A stretch of DNA of 26,141 nt from NCBI GenBank assembly GCA_003489165.1, contig DNJG01000035.1, forward strand, positions 1 through 26,141, read 5' to 3'. The notes below the pieces were generated by a model. The model saw nothing but the letters and a program-made list of their open reading frames with translations. It was not told the origin of the DNA and did no database searches. Both the position numbers and the translations under genes were made by a program. This DNA comes from Nitrospinota bacterium (GTDB lineage Bacteria; Nitrospinota; Nitrospinia; UBA9942). Positions 15,069 to 22,645 of this stretch are shown here, piece by piece; positions within the stretch are counted from its first letter, which is position 1; every line of letters begins with the position of its first letter.

Positions 15069-16136
15069 TCAACTCCATTTCGGATAAGAACCGAGTATCT
15101 TCAGAAAAAGCACATCCTTTTTAAGTTTTTCTATAGTCCTGACAACATTTTTATCTTCTATATGACCTTCAAAATCTATATAGAATACATACTCCCAAGC
15201 CCTTTTTCTTAAAGGCCTTGATTCAATCTTTGTAAGATTAATTTTCTCTTTTGCAAATGGCTCCAGAATGTAATACAGAGCACCAACCTTATCCTTTATA
15301 GATACGAGTATTGAAGTCTTATCACTCCCGCTTTTAGCCCTTTTTGTCTTGCCGATGATAAGGAATCGGGTATAGTTATTTTTATTATCCTCTATCTTCC
15401 GCGCCAGTATATTTAACCTGTAAAGTCCTGCCGCTGCCTCACTGGCTATTGCTGCTGCCCCCTTCTCTTTTGCAGACATCTCTGCTGCCCTTGCAGTGCT
15501 TGAAACCTCATAATGAGGAATGTTTGGGAGATTTCTCTCAAGCCATGACCTGCACTGGGCAATGGGCTGCGGATGCGAATATAGCTTTTTTATCCCTTTT
15601 ATATCCTTTCCCCTTGACATAAGAAAGTGGTGTATCTCCAGAAATATCTCGCCGCATATATTGACACTTGAATCTACAAAAAGGTCAAGCGTGTGGGTTA
15701 CAACCCCTTCCATTGAATTCTCTATCGGGACAACACCATAGTCAGCCCTTCCTGTTTCCACTTCAGAAAAGATTATATCAAGCCTGTCGGTTGGGACATA
15801 AACTGCAGATGAGCCAAACTGATTCATAGCCGCGAGATGGGTGAAGGTAGCCTGTGGCCCAAGATATGCTATAGTAAGGGGTCTCTCTAAAGACAGGGTA
15901 GCGGATAGAATCTCTCTATATACTGATTTTAGGGAATCATTCTGAAATGGCCCCCTGTTTATCCTGCTTAAGCGGTTTACTATCTCCCTTTCTCTGTCAG
16001 GAACATGGAAATTACTCTTTGTCTTTGACTTCTCCTTCCCTATCAAGATGGCAAACTCAGCCCTTTTGTTCAGGAGGTCAAGTAATCTCTCATCAATCTC
16101 ATCAATCCTTTTTCTTAACTCATCAATCTTACTCAA
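15069..16136 (-). CDS. pheA: Bifunctional chorismate mutase/prephenate dehydratase (P-protein)
   Basis: 355 residues. The N-terminal AroQ chorismate mutase (1-85, starting SKIDELRKRIDEIDERLLDLLNKRAEF) is followed by prephenate dehydratase (about 90-270, YLGPQATFTHLAA, the ENSMEGVV turn and the catalytic TRF in NYTRFLIIG) and a C-terminal ACT domain (about 277-355) with the phenylalanine-binding ESRP motif. It makes phenylpyruvate from chorismate and should be feedback-inhibited by phenylalanine. The start is TTG, sharing TTGA with the stop of the upstream response-regulator gene, so its translation is coupled to that unrelated gene. Confidence 0.96.
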   Translation of the reverse strand: MSKIDELRKRIDEIDERLLDLLNKRAEFAILIGKEKSKTKSNFHVPDREREIVNRLSRINRGPFQNDSLKSVYREILSATLSLERPLTIAYLGPQATFTHLAAMNQFGSSAVYVPTDRLDIIFSEVETGRADYGVVPIENSMEGVVTHTLDLFVDSSVNICGEIFLEIHHFLMSRGKDIKGIKKLYSHPQPIAQCRSWLERNLPNIPHYEVSSTARAAEMSAKEKGAAAIASEAAAGLYRLNILARKIEDNKNNYTRFLIIGKTKRAKSGSDKTSILVSIKDKVGALYYILEPFAKEKINLTKIESRPLRKRAWEYVFYIDFEGHIEDKNVVRTIEKLKKDVLFLKILGSYPKWS

Positions 16137-17815
16137 TATAAATTACCATCCTTATCAAAAATTTTCACAAAATTTTCAACGCATGTCGGACAGAAGTGTA
16201 TCCCTGAGCTTTCCCTGATCATTCTTATTGCATCTTCTTTTTCTAAGCATTTACGATAAGGTCTTTCAGTTGTGAGGGCATCGTAAGCATCAGCTACTGC
16301 CAATATCCTCGCACCTAATGGTATATCCTCGCCCTTTATCCCCTTTAAACCGTTGCCATCGTATTTTTCATGGTGGTAAAGTATGTACGGGATTATATCC
16401 TTCAAACTCGGAATAGGCTGAAGTATAGCTGCACCTTTTTCAGGATGTTCCTGTATTATCTTATACTCCTCAGACGTAAGCTTATCTCTTTTAAATAGTA
16501 TCTCATCTCTTATTCCTATCTTCCCTATATCGTGGAGGATGGCTGCAAGCCTCAGTTTCTCAATCTCCTCTTTACTCAAGCCGATTGAGCTTGCTATCAT
16601 TACAGTATATTTAGCTACATTCTCTGAATGGTAACGGGTATAAGTATCCCTTTCATCCAAAGCCTTCGCAAGTGAGGATATACTTGCAAGCATAAGATCC
16701 CTCTCTATCTCAAGTATTTCTCTTTTTTCTGCAAGGAATCTTTCTATAATAACTACTACCTTTTCAATGGTAAAAGGTTTTAATAAGTATGCATTTATAC
16801 CTGCCCTCTTCCCAAGCCCCCTTGCACCTCTGCTCCCCTTTGATGTCAGTGCAACAAATGGTATGTGTTTTATGTATTGATTTGCCTTTACCTGTCTGCA
16901 AAACTCAAACCCATTCATCATGGGCATCTCAATATCGGAAATGATGATGTCAGGCAATTCAGCAAGTGCCTTTCGCAGCCCATCCTCACCGTCTGATGCA
17001 GTAATAACAGTAAAACCCTCTTTACTAATTCCATTATTCAGAATACTTATTATGGTCGGGCTGTCATCAACAATAAGTATCTTTTCCTTCCTTCTGTTCA
17101 GTGTCTCATTCAGAACACTTTCAACCTTCGAAATAAGCTCCTCCATAGAAAAAGGTTTCGTTATATATTCATCCGCACCTGCATTAAAACCTTTTTCTAT
17201 AATCATATCATCTGCATGGGCAGAGACTATCATTACTGGAATGCCCGCCATATCACTTTTACTTTTAATCTCCTTACAAACCTCCAGACCATTCTTGCCG
17301 GGCATGGTTATATCGGTAATTACAAGGTCAGGTTTTATCTTGGATATGTCTTTTATGGCAGTAGCCCCTTCATAAATGCTAAACACTTCATACTTATCCC
17401 CTTTTAATGCATTCTTAATCACATTATGAATTACCTCTTCATCATCTATAAGCACAATCTTCTTCCTGCCCATTGGCAGATTATTTATCACAAGTTCATA
17501 AAGACTTTCTATATCTGAACCTAATATCCATGTCTTATCACCATTACGATTATCCTCTCCCTTCCTTTTATGATGCTCAAACTGAATAGAGATAACTGGA
17601 ATATCCATCGTATCTTTATCATTCTTAAGCAGCTTATAGATTCCGAGTTCCTCAAAGATGATAACCATATCAGGCTTGCTATCCTTTGCTGAACTCAGCA
17701 GGTTTTTCGGAGGCACAACCACAGGTTTTATAACTTTGCTATGTTTGAACATGGATATAATGATATCATCCATCAGATTATTATCGGTTGATACCAGTAT
17801 CGTTTTTTCATCCAT
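16133..17815 (-). CDS. Response regulator with two REC domains and an HD-GYP-like domain
   Basis: 560 residues. Residues 1-112 look like a decayed receiver (beta/alpha rhythm but no phosphoacceptor pattern). A first full REC spans 118-238 (acidic D124/D125, phospho-Asp D168, K220) and a second 244-362 (D250/D251, D294, K346). A helix leads to an HD-GYP-type phosphodiesterase domain (about 375-555): H396, HD at 428-429, HPEKG at 457-461, HHEKYDGNG at 481-489, DAYDAL at 509-513. The GYP triplet itself is replaced by GLK (489-491), so c-di-GMP hydrolysis or partner binding may differ. It acts in the cytoplasm downstream of unlinked histidine kinases; no kinase gene is in the window. It precedes pheA with a TTGA overlap. 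Confidence 0.92.
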   Translation of the reverse strand: MDEKTILVSTDNNLMDDIIISMFKHSKVIKPVVVPPKNLLSSAKDSKPDMVIIFEELGIYKLLKNDKDTMDIPVISIQFEHHKRKGEDNRNGDKTWILGSDIESLYELVINNLPMGRKKIVLIDDEEVIHNVIKNALKGDKYEVFSIYEGATAIKDISKIKPDLVITDITMPGKNGLEVCKEIKSKSDMAGIPVMIVSAHADDMIIEKGFNAGADEYITKPFSMEELISKVESVLNETLNRRKEKILIVDDSPTIISILNNGISKEGFTVITASDGEDGLRKALAELPDIIISDIEMPMMNGFEFCRQVKANQYIKHIPFVALTSKGSRGARGLGKRAGINAYLLKPFTIEKVVVIIERFLAEKREILEIERDLMLASISSLAKALDERDTYTRYHSENVAKYTVMIASSIGLSKEEIEKLRLAAILHDIGKIGIRDEILFKRDKLTSEEYKIIQEHPEKGAAILQPIPSLKDIIPYILYHHEKYDGNGLKGIKGEDIPLGARILAVADAYDALTTERPYRKCLEKEDAIRMIRESSGIHFCPTCVENFVKIFDKDGNLY

Positions 17816-17840
17816 AATTATTTTATTTTAAGGTTAGGTT

Positions 17841-17875
17841 TTAGTGGTTAGTGGTCAGCACTCAGTGGTCATTTG
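17841..17875. repeat. TTAGTGG heptad array
   Basis: Five consecutive 7-bp units: TTAGTGG, TTAGTGG, TCAGCAC, TCAGTGG and TCATTTG. It occupies the 68-bp gap between two minus-strand genes, upstream of the response-regulator gene. Its sequence is unrelated to the ATTGAAG family but its period is the same. Confidence 0.65.
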
Positions 17876-17883
17876 TGGCACAT

Positions 17884-18459
17884 TCAGCTATATTTCTTCC
17901 TTATCTCTTCATTGGCATTTATAAAGGAAATGATGTTTTCTTTTGCCTTTTTGTAAATCTGTTCTTCAACAGACTGAAGGACAAGCCTCCCAAAAAGAGT
18001 TGTTACACCCGGAATAACAGGTATATTTTCAGGGTTTTTTTTAAATTTATCCACTTTTTTTGTGATTTCACTATTATCATAAAGCTCATTTTCAGAATAG
18101 ATATATTTTGCCTTTACATAATCCCTTTCTTTTTTTTCACTCAGGCTCAGACTTGTAACAATATTTTCCATATCAACAGATAAAGGGGCTTTGCCTTTCT
18201 TAGAGATAATATCTTTAATTGCCTTAAAATATTTTTCTTTAGTAACACGGGAGGATAGAAGATCAAGAGGAATCTTAGAGCTTATTTCAAACACCACCCC
18301 TTCACGGGTCACCAACGGAGAGCCAATCTCATATGTAATGCCATGACTCTCAAAACGGTTATCTTTCTTTGGTTTATACTTATCACGGAATTCGGAACTA
18401 AGCCTGTTAAGGCTTCTTGATATAGTCTCCTGAAATAAATGTTCTTTTAAGGTAGGCAT
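17884..18459 (-). CDS. Conserved-looking hypothetical cytoplasmic protein
   Basis: 191 residues, soluble, no signal peptide, membrane span or Cys motif. It is Lys/Glu-rich, with predicted mixed alpha/beta at the start (HGITYEIGSPLVTREGVVFEI) and helices later; the C-terminal part (LFGRLVLQSVEEQIYKKAKENI) could be a coiled helix. I do not recognise the family. It is clearly a gene: it has a GGGGAGGGA ribosome site, a good promoter (18488-18516) and a full-length frame. It lies divergently from ftsK and upstream of the REC-REC-HD-GYP gene, separated from it by a heptad array. Confidence 0.75.
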   Translation of the reverse strand: MPTLKEHLFQETISRSLNRLSSEFRDKYKPKKDNRFESHGITYEIGSPLVTREGVVFEISSKIPLDLLSSRVTKEKYFKAIKDIISKKGKAPLSVDMENIVTSLSLSEKKERDYVKAKYIYSENELYDNSEITKKVDKFKKNPENIPVIPGVTTLFGRLVLQSVEEQIYKKAKENIISFINANEEIRKKYS

Positions 18460-18487
18460 ATCCCTCCCCTTTTAGTTAAGTTGTTAA

Positions 18488-18516
18488 AAAATATCACAAA
18501 TTTTCAATATAGTCAA
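18488..18516 (-). promoter_or_regulatory. Sigma70-type promoter of the 191-residue hypothetical gene
   Basis: On the minus strand TTGACT (18511-18516), 17 bp, then TATTTT (18488-18493) preceded by TGA, which makes an extended -10. The predicted start leaves a leader of about 20 bases holding the GGGGAGGG ribosome site. The -35 overlaps the -35 candidate of ftsK on the other strand. Confidence 0.65.
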
Positions 18517-18538
18517 CTCTCAAATATGGTAGTATAGA
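18510..18538 (+). promoter_or_regulatory. Candidate ftsK promoter (leaderless type)
   Basis: TAGTCA (18510-18515), 17 bp, then TATAGA (18533-18538), with an alternative extended -10 TGGTAGTAT at 18527-18535. Only eight bases separate TATAGA from the ftsK ATG and there is no ribosome site, so the transcript would start at or within five bases of the start codon. Confidence 0.45.
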
Positions 18539-18546
18539 TATACATT

Positions 18547-20826
18547 ATGTTATCTTTTTTAAAAAATAAGATTATAAGAGAAATTATCGGGGTGCTATTT
18601 ATCGCATTTGCACTATTCTCCTTCATAAGCCTGATCTCCTATCATAGTGATGACCCTTCATTCAGCAAGTATATCTCTACAAAAATACCAGTTAAAAACT
18701 ATGGAGGGATTGTTGGTGCATATCTCTCTGATGTCCTTGTCCAGTTTATGGGAGGCGGCTCATATTTTATAATTATCGCATCTCTGCTATTCGGATGGAC
18801 TATCTTCCAAAATGAAATGATAAGCCTCTCTATTTTTTCATTGATTGGGGGTATATTAAGCACCACATTCCTATGCTCCCTCATTTATCTATTATTCAGG
18901 ACAGACCCATTTTTCGGAAAGCTAGCCCCCTCTGGAGGTACATTGGGATATTTTATCACTGAGGAGTTGATATGGCTTTTCAATAGAGGCGGTGCATACA
19001 TAGTTGTATTTACACTGCTTATATTTTCCATCCTCCTGACCACCCGCATCTCAATTGGAGATACACTGGCAAGATTAAACGGCATCACTGGTTTTTTACT
19101 TAAGGGATTGTCAGCTATCAAGCCAAAGGGAGTTAAGAAAAAAGAGAAACGGGTAAAACAGCCAGCACAAAAAATTGAATTAGTTCAGCAACCCCAGGAT
19201 ATAAACACTGAACCTCCGAAGATAGTCTCAACAGTGAGGAACGATGAAGAAGAAAAGGAGGATTTTGAAATAGAGGGTAAGTTTGCATCCTACGATACAA
19301 CCGGGGAATATACTTTGCCCTCCCTTTCACTCCTCGATTCCCCTTCACCTACAGTAAAAAAGAGGGATGAAGATGAACTAATAAATAATTCATCCATACT
19401 GGAAAAAAAACTTATTGATTTTGGTATTGAGGGAAAAGTAGTACAGGTGCTTCCCGGGCCGGTAATTACAATGTATGAATTTGAGCCGGCATCGGGTGTC
19501 AAGGTGAGCAGGATAATGAGCCTATCTGATGACCTTGCACTTGCGATGAAGGCAATAAGTGTAAGGATATTAGCTCCTGTCCCCGGTAAATCTGTTGTAG
19601 GAATAGAAATACCAAATGTATACCGTGACTCGGTTAGTCTTAAAGAACTCCTTAGTTCAGATGAATTCAAGAAGGCAAAATCAAAATTATCACTTGGGCT
19701 TGGAATGGACATATCAGGCAAACCTGTTGTAACAGACCTTGCCCAGATACCGCATCTCCTCGTTGCGGGTGCAACAGGGTCAGGAAAAAGCGTTGGAATC
19801 AACAGTATGATATGCAGTATCTTATTCAATTCCACACCGGATGAGGTAAAGATGATAATGATAGACCCAAAGATGATAGAACTCTCTATCTATGATGGCA
19901 TTCCTCATCTGATTGCACCTGTAGTAACAAATCCAAAAAAGGCTGCTAATGCCCTAAGGTGGGTTGTTGAAGAGATGGAAAGGAGATACAACTGTCTTGC
20001 AGAAAAAGGTGTAAGAAATATTGATGGATATAACAGGACAATTGAGGAAACAGAAAATAAAGAGCAAAAGGCAAAGGACAAAGGGCAAAAGGCAAAGGGA
20101 ATTAGAGACAATACGGAAGTACAGGAGTTAGAGGAGATTGTTAAGGAAAAAGAGGAAAAGAAATTACCTTATATTGTTGTCATAATAGATGAGCTGGCTG
20201 ATTTGATGATGGTGTCTTCAAAGGATGTAGAAGACGCCCTGACACGCCTTGCACAAATGGCAAGGGCAGCTGGGATACATCTCCTTGTCGCAACCCAGAG
20301 GCCATCAGTTGATGTTCTTACTGGAATAATAAAGGCGAATTTCCCATCACGAATATCCTATCAGGTTTCATCAAGGATTGACTCCAGAACCATCCTTGAC
20401 TCAGTAGGTGCTGAAAGACTACTTGGAAAAGGAGATATGCTCTTCCTCCCTCCGGGGACCTCAAGACTGCAGAGAATACACGGTGCCTATGTATCAGAGG
20501 TAGAAATTAAAAAGGTGGTTGAATTCCTTAAAAAACAGCAGAAACCAATATATTTAGAATCCATACTAAAACCAAGAATAGATGAAGTAGCAGAAAAGGA
20601 AGGGGAAGATTCAGATGAGCTTTATGACCAGGCAGTCGCACTTGTAGCATCAACCCGACAGGCATCCATCTCAATGATACAGAGGAGACTCCGAATCGGC
20701 TACAACCGTGCCGCACGTATGATTGAGATTATGGAGAAACATGGTCTCGTAGGCCCGGCAGACGGTGCAAAACCGAGAGAGGTATATGTCCGTGATATTA
20801 ACGATAGCGAAGCGATTAACACTTAG
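18547..20826 (+). CDS. ftsK: DNA translocase FtsK/SpoIIIE
   Basis: 759 residues, the usual length for short-linker FtsK. Four N-terminal membrane spans (about 10-30, 64-88, 94-118, 143-168) anchor it at the septum. A short linker leads to the RecA-like motor: alpha domain from about 285, Walker A GATGSGKS (408-415), Walker B with D548-E549 in IDELADLMM, the ATQRPSVDVLTG motif, and a C-terminal gamma winged helix (about 695-755, ASISMIQRRLRIGYNRAARMIE) that reads polar KOPS-type DNA signals. It pumps chromosome DNA at division. Between the Walker motifs the variable loop contains a 14-residue Lys/Gln-rich stretch encoded by six 7-bp repeats (20059-20100). It is a single gene with its own promoter. 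Confidence 0.97.
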   Translation: MLSFLKNKIIREIIGVLFIAFALFSFISLISYHSDDPSFSKYISTKIPVKNYGGIVGAYLSDVLVQFMGGGSYFIIIASLLFGWTIFQNEMISLSIFSLIGGILSTTFLCSLIYLLFRTDPFFGKLAPSGGTLGYFITEELIWLFNRGGAYIVVFTLLIFSILLTTRISIGDTLARLNGITGFLLKGLSAIKPKGVKKKEKRVKQPAQKIELVQQPQDINTEPPKIVSTVRNDEEEKEDFEIEGKFASYDTTGEYTLPSLSLLDSPSPTVKKRDEDELINNSSILEKKLIDFGIEGKVVQVLPGPVITMYEFEPASGVKVSRIMSLSDDLALAMKAISVRILAPVPGKSVVGIEIPNVYRDSVSLKELLSSDEFKKAKSKLSLGLGMDISGKPVVTDLAQIPHLLVAGATGSGKSVGINSMICSILFNSTPDEVKMIMIDPKMIELSIYDGIPHLIAPVVTNPKKAANALRWVVEEMERRYNCLAEKGVRNIDGYNRTIEETENKEQKAKDKGQKAKGIRDNTEVQELEEIVKEKEEKKLPYIVVIIDELADLMMVSSKDVEDALTRLAQMARAAGIHLLVATQRPSVDVLTGIIKANFPSRISYQVSSRIDSRTILDSVGAERLLGKGDMLFLPPGTSRLQRIHGAYVSEVEIKKVVEFLKKQQKPIYLESILKPRIDEVAEKEGEDSDELYDQAVALVASTRQASISMIQRRLRIGYNRAARMIEIMEKHGLVGPADGAKPREVYVRDINDSEAINT
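20059..20100. repeat. AAAAGGC heptad array inside ftsK
   Basis: Six consecutive degenerate 7-bp units: AAAGAGC, AAAAGGC, AAAGGAC, AAAGGGC, AAAAGGC and AAAGGGA. The 42 bp equals 14 codons, so the frame is kept. It encodes the KEQKAKDKGQKAKG loop after a relaxed region of the motor domain. Confidence 0.85.
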
Positions 20827-20829
20827 AAA

Positions 20830-21096
20830 TCACTTAGCTGTAGTCTTTGATGTCTTTTCAGATGACTTCTTTGGGACTTCAGAAGTTTTCCCCTCTTTTT
20901 TAGCTTCCTTTATAGATTTACTTGCGTAATCTGTCTTATACCACCCTGTCCCTTTAAGGACAAATGAAGTATTGGATATTATCTTCTGAAGTTTGCCACC
21001 ACATTCCTTACATTTCTTAAGCGGTTTGTCAGTTATTCTCTGGCTTATTTCAAATTCATGGCCACACTTGTTGCATACATATTCATAAATTGGCAT
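20830..21096 (-). CDS. FmdB-family zinc ribbon protein
   Basis: 88 residues. The N-terminal zinc ribbon has CxxC at C8/C11 and C29/C32, in the family form MPIYEYVCNKCGHEFE with a KKCKECGGKL second knuckle. A conserved FVLKGTGWYKTDYA segment follows, then a Ser/Lys/Glu-rich disordered tail. FmdB proteins are small putative regulators whose role is not settled. There is a strong GGGAGGT ribosome site and a good promoter. It is convergent with ftsK with only three bases between the stops, and divergent from the hemerythrin gene. Confidence 0.92.
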   Translation of the reverse strand: MPIYEYVCNKCGHEFEISQRITDKPLKKCKECGGKLQKIISNTSFVLKGTGWYKTDYASKSIKEAKKEGKTSEVPKKSSEKTSKTTAK

Positions 21097-21148
21097 TTGT
21101 AAGTTACCTCCCTTTGTGAATTCAAGACTATAATTTGGACTAATTTTT

Positions 21149-21178
21149 ATAATATCAAATTTTTCATTTTATTGTCAA
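21149..21178 (-). promoter_or_regulatory. Sigma70-type promoter of the fmdB-like gene
   Basis: On the minus strand a consensus TTGACA (21173-21178), 18 bp, then TATTAT (21149-21154). The predicted leader is about 45 bases and holds the GGGAGGT ribosome site. Confidence 0.7.
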
Positions 21179-21197
21179 AGAACCCAAAAATTCAGAT

Positions 21198-21213
21198 TAT
21201 GATAAAAATCATA
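21198..21213. promoter_or_regulatory. FNR/DNR-like palindromic operator
   Basis: TATGATAAAAATCATA is a perfect 6-4-6 palindrome and close to the FNR consensus TTGAT-N4-ATCAA. Its centre (21205.5) is 41.5 bp before the start predicted by the -10 box at 21235-21240, the class II activator position for the hemerythrin gene. It is about 63 bp before the predicted fmdB start, so both divergent genes could respond. Confidence 0.5.
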
Positions 21214-21234
21214 GTAAGGAAAATCCCATTTCAG

Positions 21235-21240
21235 TATATT
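21235..21240 (+). promoter_or_regulatory. -10 box of the hemerythrin gene
   Basis: TATATT, with no good -35 (as expected of an activator-dependent promoter). Transcription from about 21247 gives a 31-base leader with AAGGAGG before the ATG. Confidence 0.45.
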
Positions 21241-21277
21241 AAAATTACATTCAACAATTTATAAGGAGGAAATAAAA

Positions 21278-21763
21278 ATGAGCAGACCGACTGAAATTTT
21301 ATCCAATGACCATAAGGTTGTATTGGAAAAGCTAAAACTTTTTGAGCAGACTGTCAATAATTTTAAGTCTCCAAATTCAAAGAAGGTTCTTTCAGATTTG
21401 AAGGTATTTTTCAGGAAAGAAGTAGATGTTCATTTCAAAAAAGAGGAGAATGCACTTTTCCCTGAAATGGAAAAATTTATTCCAAGAGATGAGGGTCCCA
21501 TAGGGCAGATGCTGATGGAACATGAGGACCTTTATAAATATGAAGATAATTTTATTAATGGCATTGACCTGTTTTCAAAAGATGAAAACAACGATGAGGC
21601 ACAAAAATTAATAAGGGAAAATGCAACAAACTATATCAACCTATTGAGAGAACATATCTATAAAGAAGACAATATGCTTTTCATGATGGCCGATATGCAC
21701 CTTGAAGATGACCAGATAAATGAAATAATGAAAAAATTTGAGGACATGGATAAAGCCCAATAA
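21278..21763 (+). CDS. Hemerythrin HHE cation-binding domain protein
   Basis: 161 residues. The diiron ligand set is complete by pattern: H12, H52 with E56 (HFKKE), H82 (EHEDL), H126 and E130 (EHIYKE). Bacterial proteins of this type bind O2 or NO or repair nitrosative and oxidative damage to iron centres. A strong AAGGAGG ribosome site precedes the ATG. The upstream FNR-like palindrome suggests induction under anaerobic or NO conditions, fitting an anaerobe with iron-sulfur enzymes. It is a single gene that converges with the ABC ATPase gene. Confidence 0.93.
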   Translation: MSRPTEILSNDHKVVLEKLKLFEQTVNNFKSPNSKKVLSDLKVFFRKEVDVHFKKEENALFPEMEKFIPRDEGPIGQMLMEHEDLYKYEDNFINGIDLFSKDENNDEAQKLIRENATNYINLLREHIYKEDNMLFMMADMHLEDDQINEIMKKFEDMDKAQ

Positions 21764-21786
21764 TTTATCCAATTTCCCCCTCAACC

Positions 21787-22524
21787 CTACGACAGGTCAT
21801 AGGTCTCACTGCTGGTTAACTGAAGAAATACATCCTCTAATCCACTGGAGACCTGTGCCTGTTTTTGTAGGTTATTCATATTGCCGAGTGCGATAAGTTT
21901 CCCCTTATTAATTATACCTATCCTGTGACACATCTCCTGAGCGACTGACATTGTATGGGTTGACATGAATATTGTCACCCCGGATTTTGTAAGCTGTTTA
22001 AACATCTCTTTTACCTGTCTCATCCCCTTAGGGTCAAGACCCACCATCGGCTCATCAACTATAATAACCTTTGGGTTATGAATAAGGGCTGCTGTGATTA
22101 CAAGCTTCTGCCTCATCCCGTGTGAATAACTCTCCACAAGCTCATTCTCAAAGTCTTTTATGGCAAATAGATTAAGAAGTTCTTCCCTCTTTTCTTTTAC
22201 AAAATCCTCATTTACCTGATACAACTCAGCAATAAAATCCAAAAATTCTCCTCCAGTAAGTTTCTCATAGATAAAGGGTTTATCAGGTATATATCCTATT
22301 ATGCCTTTCACCTTCTGAGGGTCCCTCTGGACATCATAGCCGCCTATTTCAATAGTCCCCTCATTTGGCTTAAGAAGCCCTGCGAGGAGTTTTATTGTTG
22401 TTGTCTTACCAGCACCATTTGGACCAAGAAAACCGAAACACTCACCTGCAGGAATGTTAAGACTAAGGGCAGAGACAGCAGTCAGATTGCCATAATGTTT
22501 TGTAAGATTTTTTATATTTATCAT
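21787..22524 (-). CDS. ABC-2-type transporter ATP-binding protein
   Basis: 245 residues from the ATG at 22524; a longer frame begins at a TTG at 22599 but its extra residues are encoded by intergenic repeat DNA. Motifs are Walker A GPNGAGKTT (34-42), the PDKPFIYEKLTGGEFLDF segment after the Q-loop, the ABC signature SYSHGMRQKL, Walker B VIIVDEPMVGLDP and the STHTMS switch. It matches CcmA/NatA-type ATPases that drive ABC-2 permeases. No permease gene is adjacent: DUF4416 lies upstream and a convergent gene downstream. The ATG has no ribosome site. Confidence 0.93.
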   Translation of the reverse strand: MINIKNLTKHYGNLTAVSALSLNIPAGECFGFLGPNGAGKTTTIKLLAGLLKPNEGTIEIGGYDVQRDPQKVKGIIGYIPDKPFIYEKLTGGEFLDFIAELYQVNEDFVKEKREELLNLFAIKDFENELVESYSHGMRQKLVITAALIHNPKVIIVDEPMVGLDPKGMRQVKEMFKQLTKSGVTIFMSTHTMSVAQEMCHRIGIINKGKLIALGNMNNLQKQAQVSSGLEDVFLQLTSSETYDLS

Positions 22525-22534
22525 AAAAAATAAT

Positions 22535-22645
22535 GGGACGCAGATTTTCGCAGATAAAATCAGATTTATTGCTGTTTTAACTTTGGAACAATGAAGCAAT
22601 GAAATATTCTTTTTAATCCCCTAAATCAGCGTTAATCTGCGTTCT
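22535..22645. repeat. Inverted GACGCAGATT element between the ABC ATPase and DUF4416 genes
   Basis: The left arm at 22535-22555 (GGGACGCAGATTTTCGCAGAT) starts 11 bp before the ABC ATPase start; the right arm is at 22625-22645 with AATCTGCGTTCT. The arms are inverted copies of the element seen between hisC and pheA. The right arm lies inside the DUF4416 gene and encodes its last residues (RTQINADL). Confidence 0.7.

Noticed and set aside
22525..22599. Longer N-terminus for the ABC ATPase starting at TTG 22599
   Set aside because: The extra residues come from the palindromic repeat; homologous ATPases start at the MINIKNLTKHYG position.
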